This document shows, piece by piece, positions 32,636 through 45,379 of a stretch of 64,000 nucleotides of DNA (positions are counted from its first letter, which is position 1; each line of letters starts with the position of its first letter). Made by a program: the position numbers and the translations under genes. Source of the DNA: Fusarium oxysporum f. sp. lycopersici 4287. Lineage: Eukaryota; Ascomycota; Sordariomycetes; Hypocreales; Nectriaceae. The notes under the pieces were generated by a model. The model searched no databases. It was not told the origin of the DNA and was given only the letters and a program-made list of their open reading frames with translations. The stretch lies in the NCBI RefSeq assembly GCF_000149955.1, contig NC_030997.1, positions 1,286,714 to 1,350,713 on the forward strand, given 5' to 3'.

Positions 32636-35600
32636 GATTCCTGGTCACGATAACCTCTCCGATATTCAGATCAATGATAGTTGACTTCGTGAACCGAAGG
32701 ATATGGCAAATCAATGCTATCTGAGGTTTGTATGACATTTACAGCCTCAATGATACACGACGCAGCGCTATGGTTACTGTGTCATATGCAAGGTGAGCAA
32801 GAGCCACGATGTGTAAATCGATCTCAACGCAAACACGTCGTTTCGGTTCCTGATTAACTGAAATGAAGTAAGACAAGCATAACAATAGGTTTAGATCTCC
32901 TTAAGTTAAAAAAATTCTTGCTTTTAATGCTAATTCTGAGGATTTGAATGTGATCAACACCCAACTCGTTGGAAAGCGCAGATCCAGGGTAAGCAATTGC
33001 TCAAAGTCCGCGATACACGGGAGGCCTGAAGCATCAGTCTCAGGGAGTGGATTAGCTCATAGCTGGAATCACTCTCAATAGACTAACAGTCCCAAACACC
33101 GGAAGTAGTTTGCATCGAATATAATTCGTTTGACATTTGCGTCGAGGGCTCTTCACGTGTTAGGTCCGTCACGCTGAGCTAGAGACATGGCAGCCCAACC
33201 CCACCCACAATTTGGGGGACACTTTAGAAATTATCCACTGAAGCGCAAAATCGATTTCTACCCGACGTCACGTCTTTATATAAGGCCTACCGATATCCTT
33301 GCTTGTGTCATTATTACTGAAATTACAATATTTCAAGAATCCCCCCCCCCGAGAAGGATTGTTCTTGCAATAATCTGCTACCTTACAATCATTGGCCGTC
33401 ATTGATGACTAACAGTCGCGAGACCAAGATTTCTGCCGCCAGCACCGCTGAGGCAACCTCTTCTTTCCAACTTGCAACTGTCAATCAACACACCAAGGCT
33501 CAGAGTCGCACAAATAGCCGCAATCATCATTCCGCACCAAAATGAATCACTATCGATTCCTGTCTCTGCAACTCGTCTCCTTTCTCGCACCTCCGTGATC
33601 AGGCAACTCGGCCTGGCTTGTCCCAGCGCCGACGCATGCCACACCGTGAACCCAGTACATCTTGTCCCCGAATCAATCGGACGCCATTTCTAGCCTTGAT
33701 GTCGCATTATCCGACCGCTGAAGCTCTCCCTCTCGCCTGCAATAGGCATCGCGAGACAACTTTTGTGACTCGGCCAGCGGTATTGCCTGCACGAACAACC
33801 TGCATCCAACGCTTGAACGCACCCCGTTTCCTCGACGACAAACTTCAATATGATTGTATGATTCCGCCGTAAAACGAACAGCTTTTGTGACAACCCAAGC
33901 AAGCCTACGACCGACCGTGGCTATCCAAGCCATTCGAGCAGGCCCATTGTCGAATGACGTCGCAGAATGCATTCTCTATCTTGGAAATGGCCCCTCCGAT
34001 TTACCCAGCCTAGCGCACGCGATCTTCATGCTTTTGAGCAAGATCAAGAGCTTCCGCTGCATTTCTCAATTGCAGCCGATGTGTCTTCGGATCCCTTGTG
34101 GCACCACGAGGTCTCCAACCGGCGAACGAGTCGAAGTTATAGACGAAGCTTTGGTGTTTACACGAGCACCTCGTTTCCGCCGACCGCACCGAAGCCACGA
34201 CGGCCAACATCAACTAAGATGCTCTGTCACCCCCCTCGACTTCGTGACAAAGTGTCCGGCCAGAGCTGTTATCATGTTGTCGCTACGATCGATACTTGGC
34301 GGGTTAAAGTTGGATCACGACTTGGCTTCAACATATAGTGACACTCGAGTCTTTCCATTGCCGTTACTGGTACTCGGATATCTGCAAGCTCTGGTGCAGG
34401 CATAGATTCCTGAAAGCTGTGTCTACAGCGCTAGAATTTGAGGACTTCTATACCGTCATTGTCGCCCGGCTGAGCTGTTGCCACCCGCTGTACGATTCAT
34501 TGCTGGCTTCAATACCCGGATCAGCCAAGCAAAGGAAACGAGCCGCATTCCATCAATTTCGTTCTCGCGACCATCGCCTGCGCACTCATGATTCAATCCT
34601 GTGCTCGCCACGTCGTGGAAGCCATTACGGCAAGGGATGCATGCCTGCTTCAACCCCCCGCGCGATGCTGTTGTGATTCACTGTCCCTGAGCCGGTCGCA
34701 TTGAGCAAAGCCTTCCGAGACGCCTTCAACATCTCGTCAAGCTCCTACCGCTACTCAGTGCGTCATTCTGTTTGTAATACCTGTTATCAGCCTGAATAGC
34801 GAGCCGGTGACTTGTTATCGACTCTTGACCTAAGGTGCCTCAGCCCTACGTGCACCCGCACCATCTCAAGACTAGATGCCGAAACCTGACTTCAAAGTGG
34901 CTATCACGAGCTATTTGTGATGCTGATAGCTTCGGTCGATAACACTGAGACACGACGGGCATGTCGACCACTTGCTGTTACCATTTGACTACTCAGGCCA
35001 TGCCAACAAGCATCAGTGTTTGCTCGAAACACTGGAGAGTCTCTCGCCCTGTCACTAGAGACCCTGGGACGTCAAACAATCTGGCAAAGACCTCGGCATG
35101 TGGCGAATCCGCAACCCTCTACAAGTTGTCGAGTGCTGTTAGTTGACGATGGCCAGAAGATGTCAGAGGGCCACACAACTGCTGAGACTCAGGCTGCGAG
35201 AGATACGCTCCGATATCTCTTGTCTTCTTCGATCAGTCGCCAGAGTACCCCTAACGTTCTCGATATTGTCCCCCACTATTCTGCTCGTGCGTGGGTGGCA
35301 CGTAGATCCTGTCACTCAGCCATGCGAGATGCCTGCGATCAGTCCGATATTCACGGTTCTCACACAGAGCGTTGCGACGCATGCTAAACTTGCTTCACGC
35401 GTCCGCGGATAGTGCTTTTCTGCCTATTGCTCTCATTCAAAACTGCCTGGCCTTGACATCGCATTCTGACGAGGAACTGCCACATACCCTAGCACGTTCT
35501 TCATAGTGGTGTTTCGCAGCTTGCGAACACTCGAGACAGAGGAAGCACATGCTCACGTTGCCAACGCAGCCACCAGAAAGGGGATGAGAAACCCATGTCC

Positions 35601-35929
35601 CATGCATGGCAGCTGTTTTCTGAGCTGTGACATAATCTGGCGGCATGACCATTGCTGCGCGTTTTCTCTAACCCCCCAGATTGCATCTTGGGGGCAATCC
35701 TCGCGACACTGTCGTCGGCATCACACCAACCGAAGTCTGCTATTGACGCAGTGCCGACACTGAGACCGGTGTCATCCACATCGACGCCATGCTCTCATTC
35801 CGGCCATAGGCTTCGGACACCCCTACGTGGTCAATTGGTGTTGTGCGACAGATTGACACCGTTGCTCTGAGAAGTTGAGGCCTGGAGAAAAGCTTCCGCA
35901 GTGATGGCTAGTTCTGTTTGACGCGCCGT
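32636..35929. other. Gene-poor tract, no supported gene
   Basis: 3.3 kb with only short or overlapping frames in all six phases. Base composition is mixed: AT-rich to about 33400, then near 50% GC with frequent CG. A run of ten C is at 33341-33350. The longest frame (33854-34405, plus) lacks any motif, start context or partner exon. No repeat boundary or RNA gene seen. Confidence 0.45.
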
Positions 35930-37390
35930 CTACTTCGTCGTATACTCAAAGACCGGAAATTTCATCCGCCACGAGGGACATTCGGGTCTGTCTCTATACA
36001 AGCCGGCCTTCTCCACACAAATTCTGACTGGAGAGACCACTTGGGTATCTGCATCAGAGAAGGGTTTGCCTTCGTCTAGTGAGGCTGATGGATCAGGGGC
36101 GCCTGGACTCATTTCCCTGAGCATCTGCCACGTCCAGCCCATTTCGTAGGCCAGTAAGTCCTGAAGGTAGGCATCAGGATGAGTTAGAAACAGCCTAGGC
36201 TCAGAAGCTCTCATCATGACTTGGCTCAGGAACTGAACATCCCACACAGCTGGAGTCATCATCTCAGCATTGGTAAGCATAGCCTGATGGCGTGTCCTTC
36301 AATCGTTTCTCGAACCACATTCGTGCGACGGTTCGCGTGAATATGACGCCTAGAGCATGCAAAGAAGCAAGGTTATCATGTACAGGCTAGTGGTGGCTGT
36401 GATCAGGTCGGTGGTCTGTATTCGTCCATGAGTGACGTAGACGTGCGACCCAACGCCTTCACCATGCAATGTTCCAGAGTACATCTTGTCGCTCCCTTCA
36501 TTCTCGTTCTCGGGTGACGAGCTTCCAAACGCGAGCATTGATTACGCGAGATAAGGTCGCCGAGGTTTGTTGCCAGTGCCCATTTGTCTTCACTTATCAA
36601 TGACGCGTAAGAAGCTCCCCATGAGCGCCAGACAACCATGGCGAGCAGAGGGCATCGGTGACGCGGCACTTCGGAAGCTCGACCTGTCGCCCATACGAAA
36701 GCATGATGACCGCAGATCCGGATAATCGTTCCTTGATTGCATTTTCCCCGATGCCAAAGTCTCTGACCATGTTGCATTTGGCCTGATCACTCTCACCAAG
36801 CAAGACAAGGCTCGGGTCTCGCCATGGCACGCCCGATCTCAACAAGGATCTTTGGATGTTGGGCCCTTGATAGTCGGACCCGAATGTCCAAGACGTGATG
36901 GTCTCTTCAATTGTGAGCGCTGAACACGAGTTTAAATGAAGCTGCGTGCAGCTTCTGTCCGATAAGAGTGCAGGGCATTATGTTGTGGCAGCAGGCGCGT
37001 TGATCCCACAGCAACACGCAACACCTTCCTGCAGCAGCCTTGTGTCTTCACCAGCTCCCTGCAAAGCGTGAATGCTGCCCATGTCCATATTCGACTTAAT
37101 GCAAGGGAAGGAGGAACAGCGCATACAGTGTTGATCACTGCTGGGCACTCTAGACTTCGGCATGGGCGTAGACCAGACCTGTGCAAGAGCTGGCCTCTCA
37201 CGTCGACTCTCCGTTTCAGCATCCTCCAGATGGTAGCATTTGGGCTCCAAGCTGCGATGGTCCTTGTGCCAGAGTTTTAGAGAAACTGCGAGAAAGATCT
37301 GCCGGTAATACTTGTTGACTTCACCGCTGCCTGCTTCGCGTGCTTTGCTTGCAGCGTCGGAGAAGACAGGATGACACGATTGTCACACGC
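35930..37390 (-). pseudogene. Unrecognised coding-like fragments, possible decayed or intron-rich gene
   Basis: The minus strand carries consecutive blocks of protein-like frame. Block 1, from about 37390 to 36978, contains KYYRQIFLAVSLKLWHKD. Block 2, about 36955 to 36597, contains TITSWTFGSDYQGPNIQRSLL and SLVLLGESDQAKC. Block 3 is 36538-36350. Block 4, 36280-35930, contains DAYLQDLLAYEMGWTWQML and ends at a stop at 35930. They lie in different frames. Clean intron borders were not found between all of them. I know no family with this pattern. It could be a degraded gene or an intact gene whose introns I could not place. Confidence 0.3.
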
Positions 37391-39385
37391 GTCGCTCGCA
37401 TTGCAACAGAAAGTTGACGCGATGGTCTATTCTCTTGCGGATCTGAGAACAACGACGAATTAGAGCGATGAATGGCTCTGCAGATGCACCTATCGCGCGC
37501 GTTCAGCCATGTCCTTGTCAGCCTTCCAAGGTCAACAGACCTCACGCCAGACATCGCCCTTCAAGCGTTCGCGACACCAGCAACTGTCAGTACTGGCTGT
37601 TCTATCTACAGCGTCAAGCACTGACCTGTTACTCCCAGTCTACAATCACCAGACATGATGCGCATACGACGAAGACCGACAACGACCGACGAGTTCCGAA
37701 CGATAAACGACGACCAAGCAAGCTAGCACCACCGATGCGAGTACTCTTCACGAGCGAACGAACGACGAGAGCGACCGAGCGACCGACGAATACGATGAAC
37801 GACGACGACGACGACGACGAAACACAGCGACGACTCACTTATGACCGCCTGCGATATCAATTCCAACGGACGACGACCGACTGCGATACGAACAAGTTAC
37901 GACATCGACTATTCTCGCGCAACTACGAACGACAGATCTCGAATGCAGCTACATGTTTTACACATCTTTGCATGGTCAACAATCCCACCACATGGCATTG
38001 TATCATCGTGGGAAGGGCGCCTCGCTTTGGCAATTCGACGAGATGGGCTGTCGACAGCTTGCCCTTACTGATGCCTACGATGTAGCTTTTGGCTGAAAAG
38101 CTAGAGGTTCTGATGACTGTCTCAATTACCGTATAAGAGGGTTGCTGTCTGCTGTCAAGACAACCCAACCCACTTCTTAACACACAAGAGCAGCAGGCCC
38201 CCATTTTATATGGCGTTGGAGACAGCCATCGGGACCACTAACGTTTCAGCCAAAAGCGACATGCTAGGTACTTGTGAGGGCAAATCCGGGCTGTCGACGG
38301 ACAGATGTCGCTGATGCTATGTGTTTCGCAAGTATCATATCTCTCAATCTCCAGCCTTTCAAGGCTGTGACACATGCAAAGAGGAAGGGGTAGCAACAAG
38401 CTGGCGCACAGTGACAAAACTAGCCGGTTACACACAGGGCCGATGTCCTTGCCATTTCCGCCATCTTCTTTGCCTGGCATCGGTGTCTGTACACGAAATC
38501 TCAGCGCCTGCTCCGCTACACTAGCTCGACAAACTTGGATTGGCCTGTCTGTAGACTCCAACTCTCTGAATCATTACGACCGCCTCGACGCATCTCGGTA
38601 CGAGCAGATCATCTCCTCCTCAATGCAACCACTAGGCGTAATTTGATCTCTTGCAACCTACACCTCCGGCCATATGTACCCAAAGTCATAGAGCTGCTCT
38701 AGCTGTCGTCTGATTCTGGAAGCATTTGGGTGCACATTAGGGTATCGGATACGGGGTGCGCTCTCAACAGGAACAACCATTGCATCCACAGTAGTATACA
38801 CAGCCGTCTCCAGTCACCACTTTCTGTGCAGTCAATGCTTTGCCTCTGTTGCCACTCTTTCGTCCTCGCATTGATGTATTGTTCTCAGAGTAACGCTCAC
38901 GTCGTCAATTCATGTATCCCAACGTCGTAACCTCGTTTGGCGGTCATTGCCTCCCCTCGCGACGATCACTACAATTCAGTCAGCCAACGACTGGCTGACT
39001 CGTTTCTCTCGACAGTTCTCCTCCTTCGGGCGCACTCCATGACCCATATCAATGGGCTACTACCAAAAAACCTTCAAAGACGTCCGAACCGAAGCAGCTT
39101 TCATGGCTGCTGTTCATCCATTGAGACAGTTGCCAATCCTAACCGCTGTCTTTTCAGACAGGATGCCTACTGACGGTGCTCTTACCCGAGAAAACGTGAG
39201 CTGAACGACCATCATGCACTGCGAACTACTCTGCCTGCACGAGCATGATTTCGCCCTTGAACCGTCACCAACCTTCATCAACATGAGCATGGGCCTTCCT
39301 CTTTTGCGTCAGTTTCCCCGCACAGAATGCTTTACTATGCAGGCCATTCTGCGAACATATTGCAATTGAGTATTGATCAAATACA
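37391..39385. other. Gene-poor tract
   Basis: 2.0 kb without a supported gene apart from a CGA-rich low-complexity patch. Frames are short and overlapping. Confidence 0.45.
37650..37945 (+). repeat. CGA/GAC-rich low-complexity tract
   Basis: Dense, imperfect GAC/CGA triplets, with a pure (GAC) run near 37800-37820. Opens a spurious Asp/Arg-rich frame on the plus strand. Confidence 0.6.
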
Positions 39386-40027
39386 CTACTTTTCTTTCGT
39401 GTCAAGACCCCGAAGTGATTCCCATTCGTCTTCCGTCATTCCAAACTCGATCAGGTCGTACCATTTGCGGTTCATCCAAATAGTGTCTCGTCTTCTGCCT
39501 TCCAGCCTGAAACCAATATTCTCGTAGAGATATACTCCTCGTGGATTGTAATTTGTAGTAGTAATACCAATCGTATGCAAGCCAGCGTGGCGGAAACCCC
39601 AGTCTACCATCCAGTTGACTGCTTCTCTTCCGTAGCCTTTGCCTTGATGCTCTTTAATAAGAGAGATACCAATCTCGGCGGTTCGGTGATGAGCGACTGT
39701 TGGTGAGATGCCTCCCCAGCCGATGCACATGACGCCAATAATAGTTCGTGGCTTCTTTTCTTTCTCTTCTGTCTTGTCATTGTCGTCATCTTCTCTAAGA
39801 CATATCGCGACACCGAGCAAAGAGTTGACAACAGAGTCTATGTATGAATCAACCTCCTTCGGCCCCTTTGGCAAGAGCATAGTGGGTGCTGAAAGGGCCT
39901 GGATGACTGGGTCTTGGAGGATGGTAAGGGCGACTTTTTGGAGGTTCCCGTCGGTTTTGTCGGCTCGAATGTACTCCAGCCGATTTGACTTGTAGGCATT
40001 TACGATGTCTTCTGTTGAGTAGTCCAT
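39386..40027 (-). CDS. GNAT N-acetyltransferase, RimJ/RimL-like
   Basis: Single exon, 213 residues, ATG at 40025-40027 in a good context (CACCATGG). The acetyl-CoA pyrophosphate loop EHQGKGYGREAV matches the GNAT Q/RxxGxG/A motif. Before it come GVMCIGWGG and TAEIGISLI strands, and after it GFRHAGLHTIGITTTNYNPRGVYLYENIGF, the usual RimJ/RimL end. A Lys/Glu/Asp-rich insert (DDDNDKTEEKEKKP) sits in the loop before the third strand. The acceptor substrate is unknown; such fungal genes are often single-copy accessory acetyltransferases. It stands alone at the edge of a gene-poor tract. Confidence 0.88.
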   Translation of the reverse strand: MDYSTEDIVNAYKSNRLEYIRADKTDGNLQKVALTILQDPVIQALSAPTMLLPKGPKEVDSYIDSVVNSLLGVAICLREDDDNDKTEEKEKKPRTIIGVMCIGWGGISPTVAHHRTAEIGISLIKEHQGKGYGREAVNWMVDWGFRHAGLHTIGITTTNYNPRGVYLYENIGFRLEGRRRDTIWMNRKWYDLIEFGMTEDEWESLRGLDTKEK

Positions 40028-40760
40028 GGTGATTGGTGTGTCTGGAGAGTGCAATAACTGGGTAAATGATCAGAGACTGAATGTAATTGACTGACAAGTT
40101 TATTGGTGATGCTTTTGTAGACACACGAGGTCCTCCAATGCCCCAGCCATCTTTGACGCTATTCCCAAGTCGGGTGCCGGATGAGTCATTGGCCGCTTTA
40201 TGTTCGCTTACTCGTATTCCCTTTATGGCAGTTATCGAACGCGCAAAGAATAGCCGTCTGGATTTGTGAAGTATCTAGCAAGCTCAAAGGCTTGCATTGG
40301 CTAGCTTGTGATACCATGGCCATCTGCTCGGATTAAGGTATGTCATGACCCTTTCCCCCAGAAGACCGAGCCCCACGCCGCTAACTGGAATATTCCCCGA
40401 CTGGAGGCCTCATGCTACCAGTGCTGAGAAGTATTAATTAGTGTTTGTTCAACCTGTAACCATTCTGCGATCTCGTCACGTACAACCAAAACATGCTTCG
40501 ATGGCAAGAAGATGAGGCCAAGGTTCCGTGAGCCTCATCATGACTTCCGTAAGACTGGCCAACAGCAGGGAGTGGTGCCGGAGAAAAAGATTTCTTCTTT
40601 AAAATCCCAGTGTTGCCAATGGCCAGAGTCAATTCTTACACTTTATAACCAATAAAATCCATATTGTGAACCATATCATAAACTTAAAGCTGATATATTA
40701 GAGGCTCATATCGTCACTATGGAATACAACCCAATTTTCTTTTTCAAGATTTGACCTACA
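40028..40760. other. Intergenic
   Basis: 733 bases, acetyltransferase promoter then AT-rich sequence. No gene supported. Confidence 0.45.
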
Positions 40761-41650
40761 ATGGCACCGTCCATCTTCAAAAATTCCCAGAACTCCCCCC
40801 CGAAGCTTAAGTGCAGGTATGGAAGGCTTCCATTCGCCCAAGACGAGCCATTCTGCACTACATCGCCCTTGAACACAAGGGAGACATGGTGCCACTGGAT
40901 GATTCTGTGAAAGACGAACCCCAAGGACCAAGCGCAGGCTATTAATTGCGACAAGGTCTCCGGACGGCATGCTGGGACTCCCGAGCGGTTGTCATGTAGC
41001 ACCTGGGTCCATCACTTTGCACCAAGCCTTGCTGGCCTGCAGATGGTACCCCGGAAGAAAGTCTTCATTGACATATTTCTTTATCCCTGAGACAAAAAGG
41101 CCACTAGTCATAAGAACGAAGGACATTCATGAATTACAGGGACAGGAACAAATCATCAATCCGTCCCAAGACCCTTTCTGTATCGCGTTATACAGGGCAG
41201 GGCGATCTGTATCCCACGAACACCGACTCCCATTCATTGCATGCGACAGGCTTGCCTCCTAGTTCAACCCTTTTTGGAACATGGAGCTATCGAAGTACGA
41301 TAATTACTTACCAATCAGGAAATTCACTGCCTCTCTGGCCTTCTTCATCAGATTGGTGTTCCAGATGCCCATACCAGGCATTCTAGCACGCCTACCATCA
41401 GACTCATCGACAGGAATGCTCAATGGATAAGCGACGACACTACAAAGAATGGACTCAACACCTTTTATGACTGCGAGTATGAGTATATGGAGATCATCGT
41501 GAAGCCTAGCTCATCTTCTGCACATATCACAGCATAGCCCTGTTCTGAAGTTCCTCAACCATCTGGACAGACTGCTGGAGGTCAAGTTATACAACCTTCA
41601 AAACTTAGGCACTATTCGCTTTCCATATGTGCCTAAACTCGTCATAAGAG
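40761..41650 (+). pseudogene. 2EXR-domain pseudogene A
   Basis: Begins with ATGGCACCG, as does the intact copy at 42409. After one frame change the text reads FPELPPEA-stop-VQVWKASIR, the decayed version of the 2EXR opening seen in the intact copies (LPYELRLQIWESAIR). Farther on, RTACWDSRAVV matches the ACKESREV block, FYDCEYEYMEI matches FHDCEHEYI, and LNHLDRLLEVKL matches LDQVDRLLKSKL. Several frameshifts and stops are scattered throughout, so this is a true dead copy, not a single sequencing error. Confidence 0.72.
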
Positions 41651-42408
41651 ACTTTTCTCTCTGTCATTGCCCTTAGACGCAATAAAGTGGGAATTCGAAC
41701 TTAGTGCATCATCAGGGTTACTGCACTTCGGTCACTTCAGCTCCATTATCCAAAGTTCAGAAAGGCCATAACGCTGACAAACTGGTCCCGCTATTGTCTT
41801 TGAGGGGTCTTACAATAAAGATGCGGATGAAATGACGTTTCTCGGGCCAGCATATAACTGTATCGAGCCAGGCTATTTCCGCTAACAGGGGAACTGGGAA
41901 TTCGGAGTTTGTCATGTAAGCATTGCTCTACCTATAACATTTCAAATACTTAGCCTAGATATTCCTGTTAGTTAGTGTAACCGACCGTGAACAGAGCAAC
42001 ATAGAGCGTCAATGTTAGAAACTTTAGCAAAGGGTCTTGGGTTGAGAAGCGAAAGAAACTGAATGGGATACCCAGAACATAGGTCAAGATCAATGAGCAT
42101 CAAATATGCCTCCGAGAAAGTCTTTCTGGAAAGCATTCATTCTCTCCCGTGCTGTCTCGAATGCTTTTCCAATAGGGTTTGGCACTACTGACGTGTTGGT
42201 TATGGATTGGACAGCTTGCTGATTTGCAACTCAACCTTGAAACATATTTCGCTATGACATGAAAGTTACGGATGTGGCTCAATGGAAAGGCTAAAACAAT
42301 TAATGTTCGGCAAGCATATTTAAATAACGGAGTTTTCATCTTCAATGCCCTCTCCTCTTTTCCAACTTCAGCCCTTGAACCTTCACACACGCCATCTCGA
42401 TTCTCGAA
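41651..42408. other. Intergenic between 2EXR pseudogene A and an intact copy
   Basis: 758 bases. Promoter region of the intact 2EXR gene; no further gene seen. Confidence 0.45.
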
Positions 42409-43449
42409 ATGGCCCCCTCAGCTTTTCATCACTTTTCACAGCTCCCCTATGAGCTCCGCCTACAAATCTGGGAGTCAGCAATTCGGAAAATGCGTACGTT
42501 GAATTTCGACTCTTCAAGGTGGGACTCAGCTACCTCTGACATGGCAAACTGCTATTCAGAAATTGGCCAAAAGACGTTCAAAGGCATACACTACGTCACA
42601 CTCAGCCCGGGGGGAGGTTGGAACCCTCTGGAATTTAGCTGGGAAAAGCCCCATCCCGCTAATCGATCCGCCTATCTTTGGCATGCCGGTCTTTGGATGG
42701 CCTGCAAGGAATCCCGTGAGGTCATGCAGAAATGCTGGTTTGGCCACCCCTGCGGCGAATACGATCAAAAAGAGGTGGATGAGCAGGTGAACGCCGGTCT
42801 TAGAAAGTTGTTCTATGGGGGCAGAAAGGGCCCGCGCGTGATTTGGAATGGGCGTCGTGAAGACGAGGGCTTATTTTCGCCCTGGCTCATGGCCGCATCC
42901 CTCGATGATATGTTTTGCATCAAACCAAGCCGCTGGTCAACTCTAGACGAGTTCAAACTCGCATGTTGGAGAAACAATACGGACTATGCTGTGGAGTTTG
43001 ACCCATATTGGACCTCCGAACTGTTGGGTCTCGAGAAATATCGACCTACTCATTCTTCATCACCCACCTTGATCCTCGCCATCAAGATCTTTTGCGGAAT
43101 AGCAACCATGAACCCCCGACTGCCACCAGTAATCCATATCATGGACCGGTATTCCGGCTGGAAGAAAGTCAGTCTCGAAAGCCCACCAGTTTTTCATGAT
43201 TGCGAGCACGAATATATTCTGATCGACCCGAGCGACCCTCTTGCTTCGAATCGTCTTGCATGCCAAGCTCCTGTTCTGAGGTTCTTGGACCAGGTTGATC
43301 GACTACTCAAGAGTAAGTTGACCCATGAACGCAAAAGCTCCCATTTTGCTTTCGGTGAATCCAAAGTTCTTCCTGAGGGACTGTCTGTTCGGAAGTTGGT
43401 ACGCGTTATGGTCCGGCGTGATAAAGAGATGGTGCTCGAGGCCCCATAA
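42409..43449 (+). CDS. 2EXR-domain protein, copy 1 (intact)
   Basis: Intronless, 346 residues. It opens with FHHFSQLPYELRLQIWESAIR, the hallmark of the 2EXR domain (PF20150) that is greatly expanded in Fusarium and related fungi. Later blocks shared with copy 2 are NRSAYLWHAGLW, ACKESREV, the VEFDPYW segment, FHDCEHEY and a C-terminal helix with LDQVDRLL. No signal peptide, membrane segment or catalytic motif is visible. The molecular role of the family is unknown. It is flanked by one dead copy upstream and one dead plus one intact copy downstream, all in the same direction, so it is part of a tandem family. Confidence 0.85.
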   Translation: MAPSAFHHFSQLPYELRLQIWESAIRKMRTLNFDSSRWDSATSDMANCYSEIGQKTFKGIHYVTLSPGGGWNPLEFSWEKPHPANRSAYLWHAGLWMACKESREVMQKCWFGHPCGEYDQKEVDEQVNAGLRKLFYGGRKGPRVIWNGRREDEGLFSPWLMAASLDDMFCIKPSRWSTLDEFKLACWRNNTDYAVEFDPYWTSELLGLEKYRPTHSSSPTLILAIKIFCGIATMNPRLPPVIHIMDRYSGWKKVSLESPPVFHDCEHEYILIDPSDPLASNRLACQAPVLRFLDQVDRLLKSKLTHERKSSHFAFGESKVLPEGLSVRKLVRVMVRRDKEMVLEAP

Positions 43450-44493
43450 AAGGCAAGGCCATGAGGGCAAAGGTGGACCGCCTAGCCTCGGTAGCTTCTT
43501 CAAAGGGGAAAGCAGCAGGGCAAAAGCCGGCTGTACGATGGAGATGATAGTTCATATTGGATGTAGTGTTTTGCACTTTTTTGCACCTTGGCCCCACGCT
43601 GCAGGATTCTGCATAGATTTCGTTGAGAAGCTTTCACTAAGGGATATGTGACGGAAACCTGATTCAGGGATGACAAGAGAGTCTTGTTTTTGTACGGCGT
43701 CTGGAGTGGTCACTCATGAGGTTTCTGTTGGGGACAAAGGGTTCATATACAGCTTCTGTATGCGGTATTTGCGAGGTGACTGTGAGTGTACGGTCGGTTT
43801 CATGAGGATTTGGATCAAAGACCTCATTGATTGCCATCTTTCCTTCAAGGTTCGAATCAAACCATATTGTTGGATGGTAACGGTTTCCAGATGCCCTTCT
43901 TCCAATCAACATCGCTTCCTGTTCGTAGAGACTTCTGAGATGAAACGACAAGTCATGCATGCATTCTCAGCTCTCTCGTGACCGAATTAGTGCTCGTTAC
44001 CGATTCCAAATGACGAATAATTAATTGCAGCATTCAGGACTGAATAGGGAAGAGCTGGTTGCGACTCAATAAGAGCCAGACTGAGTGTAGCCCTACCAAT
44101 CGTTTGGGCATCGACGATTCTGGAGATCTAGGTGAGGTCTGCTTGTGATGGGGGTTCAGTTCTACTGGCTCCCGGTGAATTAAACCTTGGGACTTTCACA
44201 GTCCAATGCCAATACGGAAATGATAAGGTGGACAGGCAATGGCCATCCTCATTGAACTTTGAGATAAGGTTTGAGGGAAACCTGAAATATGCATTACCTG
44301 TCCGTCCCTCCAATCATTCGCAATATCCAAGAAAGCTTATTTGAGGCACTGACTTACGCTGGTGAGTTTCATAAGTTAACCACCAGCCCCGTCATTGCCT
44401 CCAGAAATTCCTCTTGTTATATTTCTTTCCTTGTTATCTAGCCGTGAACCGAACACTTGAGAGACTGGCTACAGCTGGTACCCCGATCGAATT
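43450..44493. other. Intergenic between 2EXR copies
   Basis: 1.04 kb. A 98-codon minus frame at 43664-43960 has no recognised motif and no start context. Nothing else supported. Confidence 0.4.
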
Positions 44494-45379
44494 ATGGAAA
44501 CCTCATGTTCCGCCCCTTCGCCTGGCTACCTTTCGAGTTACGGCAATAAAATCTGGCAGGATACTTGTTTTCACCGTAGGATAGATACAGAGGCATTCAA
44601 TACATCAAGATGGACGAAAAGAGGGACCTCGGGCCCCTGGACTGCAATTGTGAAACCGACGGTCCAGGGAATCGATCTGCCTACCTGTGGTAAGCAGGGC
44701 TCTGGACAGCATGCCAGGAATCTCATGCTGTTGTATCCAGACACTCGGGAAAGCAAGGCTGGTATGTCATTCAGCCAAGAACCAAACACCGCGACTTCGT
44801 TATGAAAGATTGGTTCAGATTCGACGTATCTTTTTATGACTCGCCAATTGCTCACAAGAACAGCGATTATATGCCCATGCGCCAGATCATTGGCGTCAAC
44901 AGGGACATGTGCAGTATCATCTCAGAGTCATGGGACCCCTCGTAAAGGAATGGAAGCCGATCTCCATCCCTGCCGAAGACATTCAAGGTCAGATTAGAAA
45001 CCAGAAAATTCGGAAGCTTGCCGTCAAATTTGACCCTGCCTGGAACGACGGGCTGGCACAAGCCGCCCATGACACCCGCGTTGCTCGATTCTCCACTCCA
45101 CTGGCTTTTATGCTAAGAGTATTTCTCGATGTGTCACATCAGCACACCTACATGCGAAAACTTATGGTGATCGACGATATCTCGCAGTGAAAGTCACTAA
45201 TGCCTCGGGGTAGTCCCGTAAGAGCCTTTGATTGCGATCACGAGTATATCGAGGTGTTCCCCATTGCCTCTGGTGGCAGGGAAGTTCTCGTTTCGAACAG
45301 CCCCATGGATATCTTTGTGGATCATTTCAATCTCCTATTCGTGGCCAAGCTACAAAGGATTTGCAATATGGGTATGTGA
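44494..45379 (+). pseudogene. 2EXR-domain pseudogene B
   Basis: Starts with a frame giving FRPFAWLPFELRQ, then after a frameshift KIWQDTCF, the 2EXR opening. Then NRSAYLW-stop-AGLWTACQESHAVV matches the NRSAYLWHAGLWTACNESRDI block of copy 2. VKEWKPISIPAEDIQ and VKFDPAWN match VRNWKPLHVEAEDE and VEFDPSWN. The end, FDCDHEYIEV, matches VDCNHEYFEV. It is closer to copy 2 than to copy 1. At least four frame changes and two stops make it clearly dead. Confidence 0.8.

Noticed and set aside
33854..34405. 183-codon plus-strand frame
   Set aside because: No motif, no partner exons, overlaps other equally open frames; likely chance.
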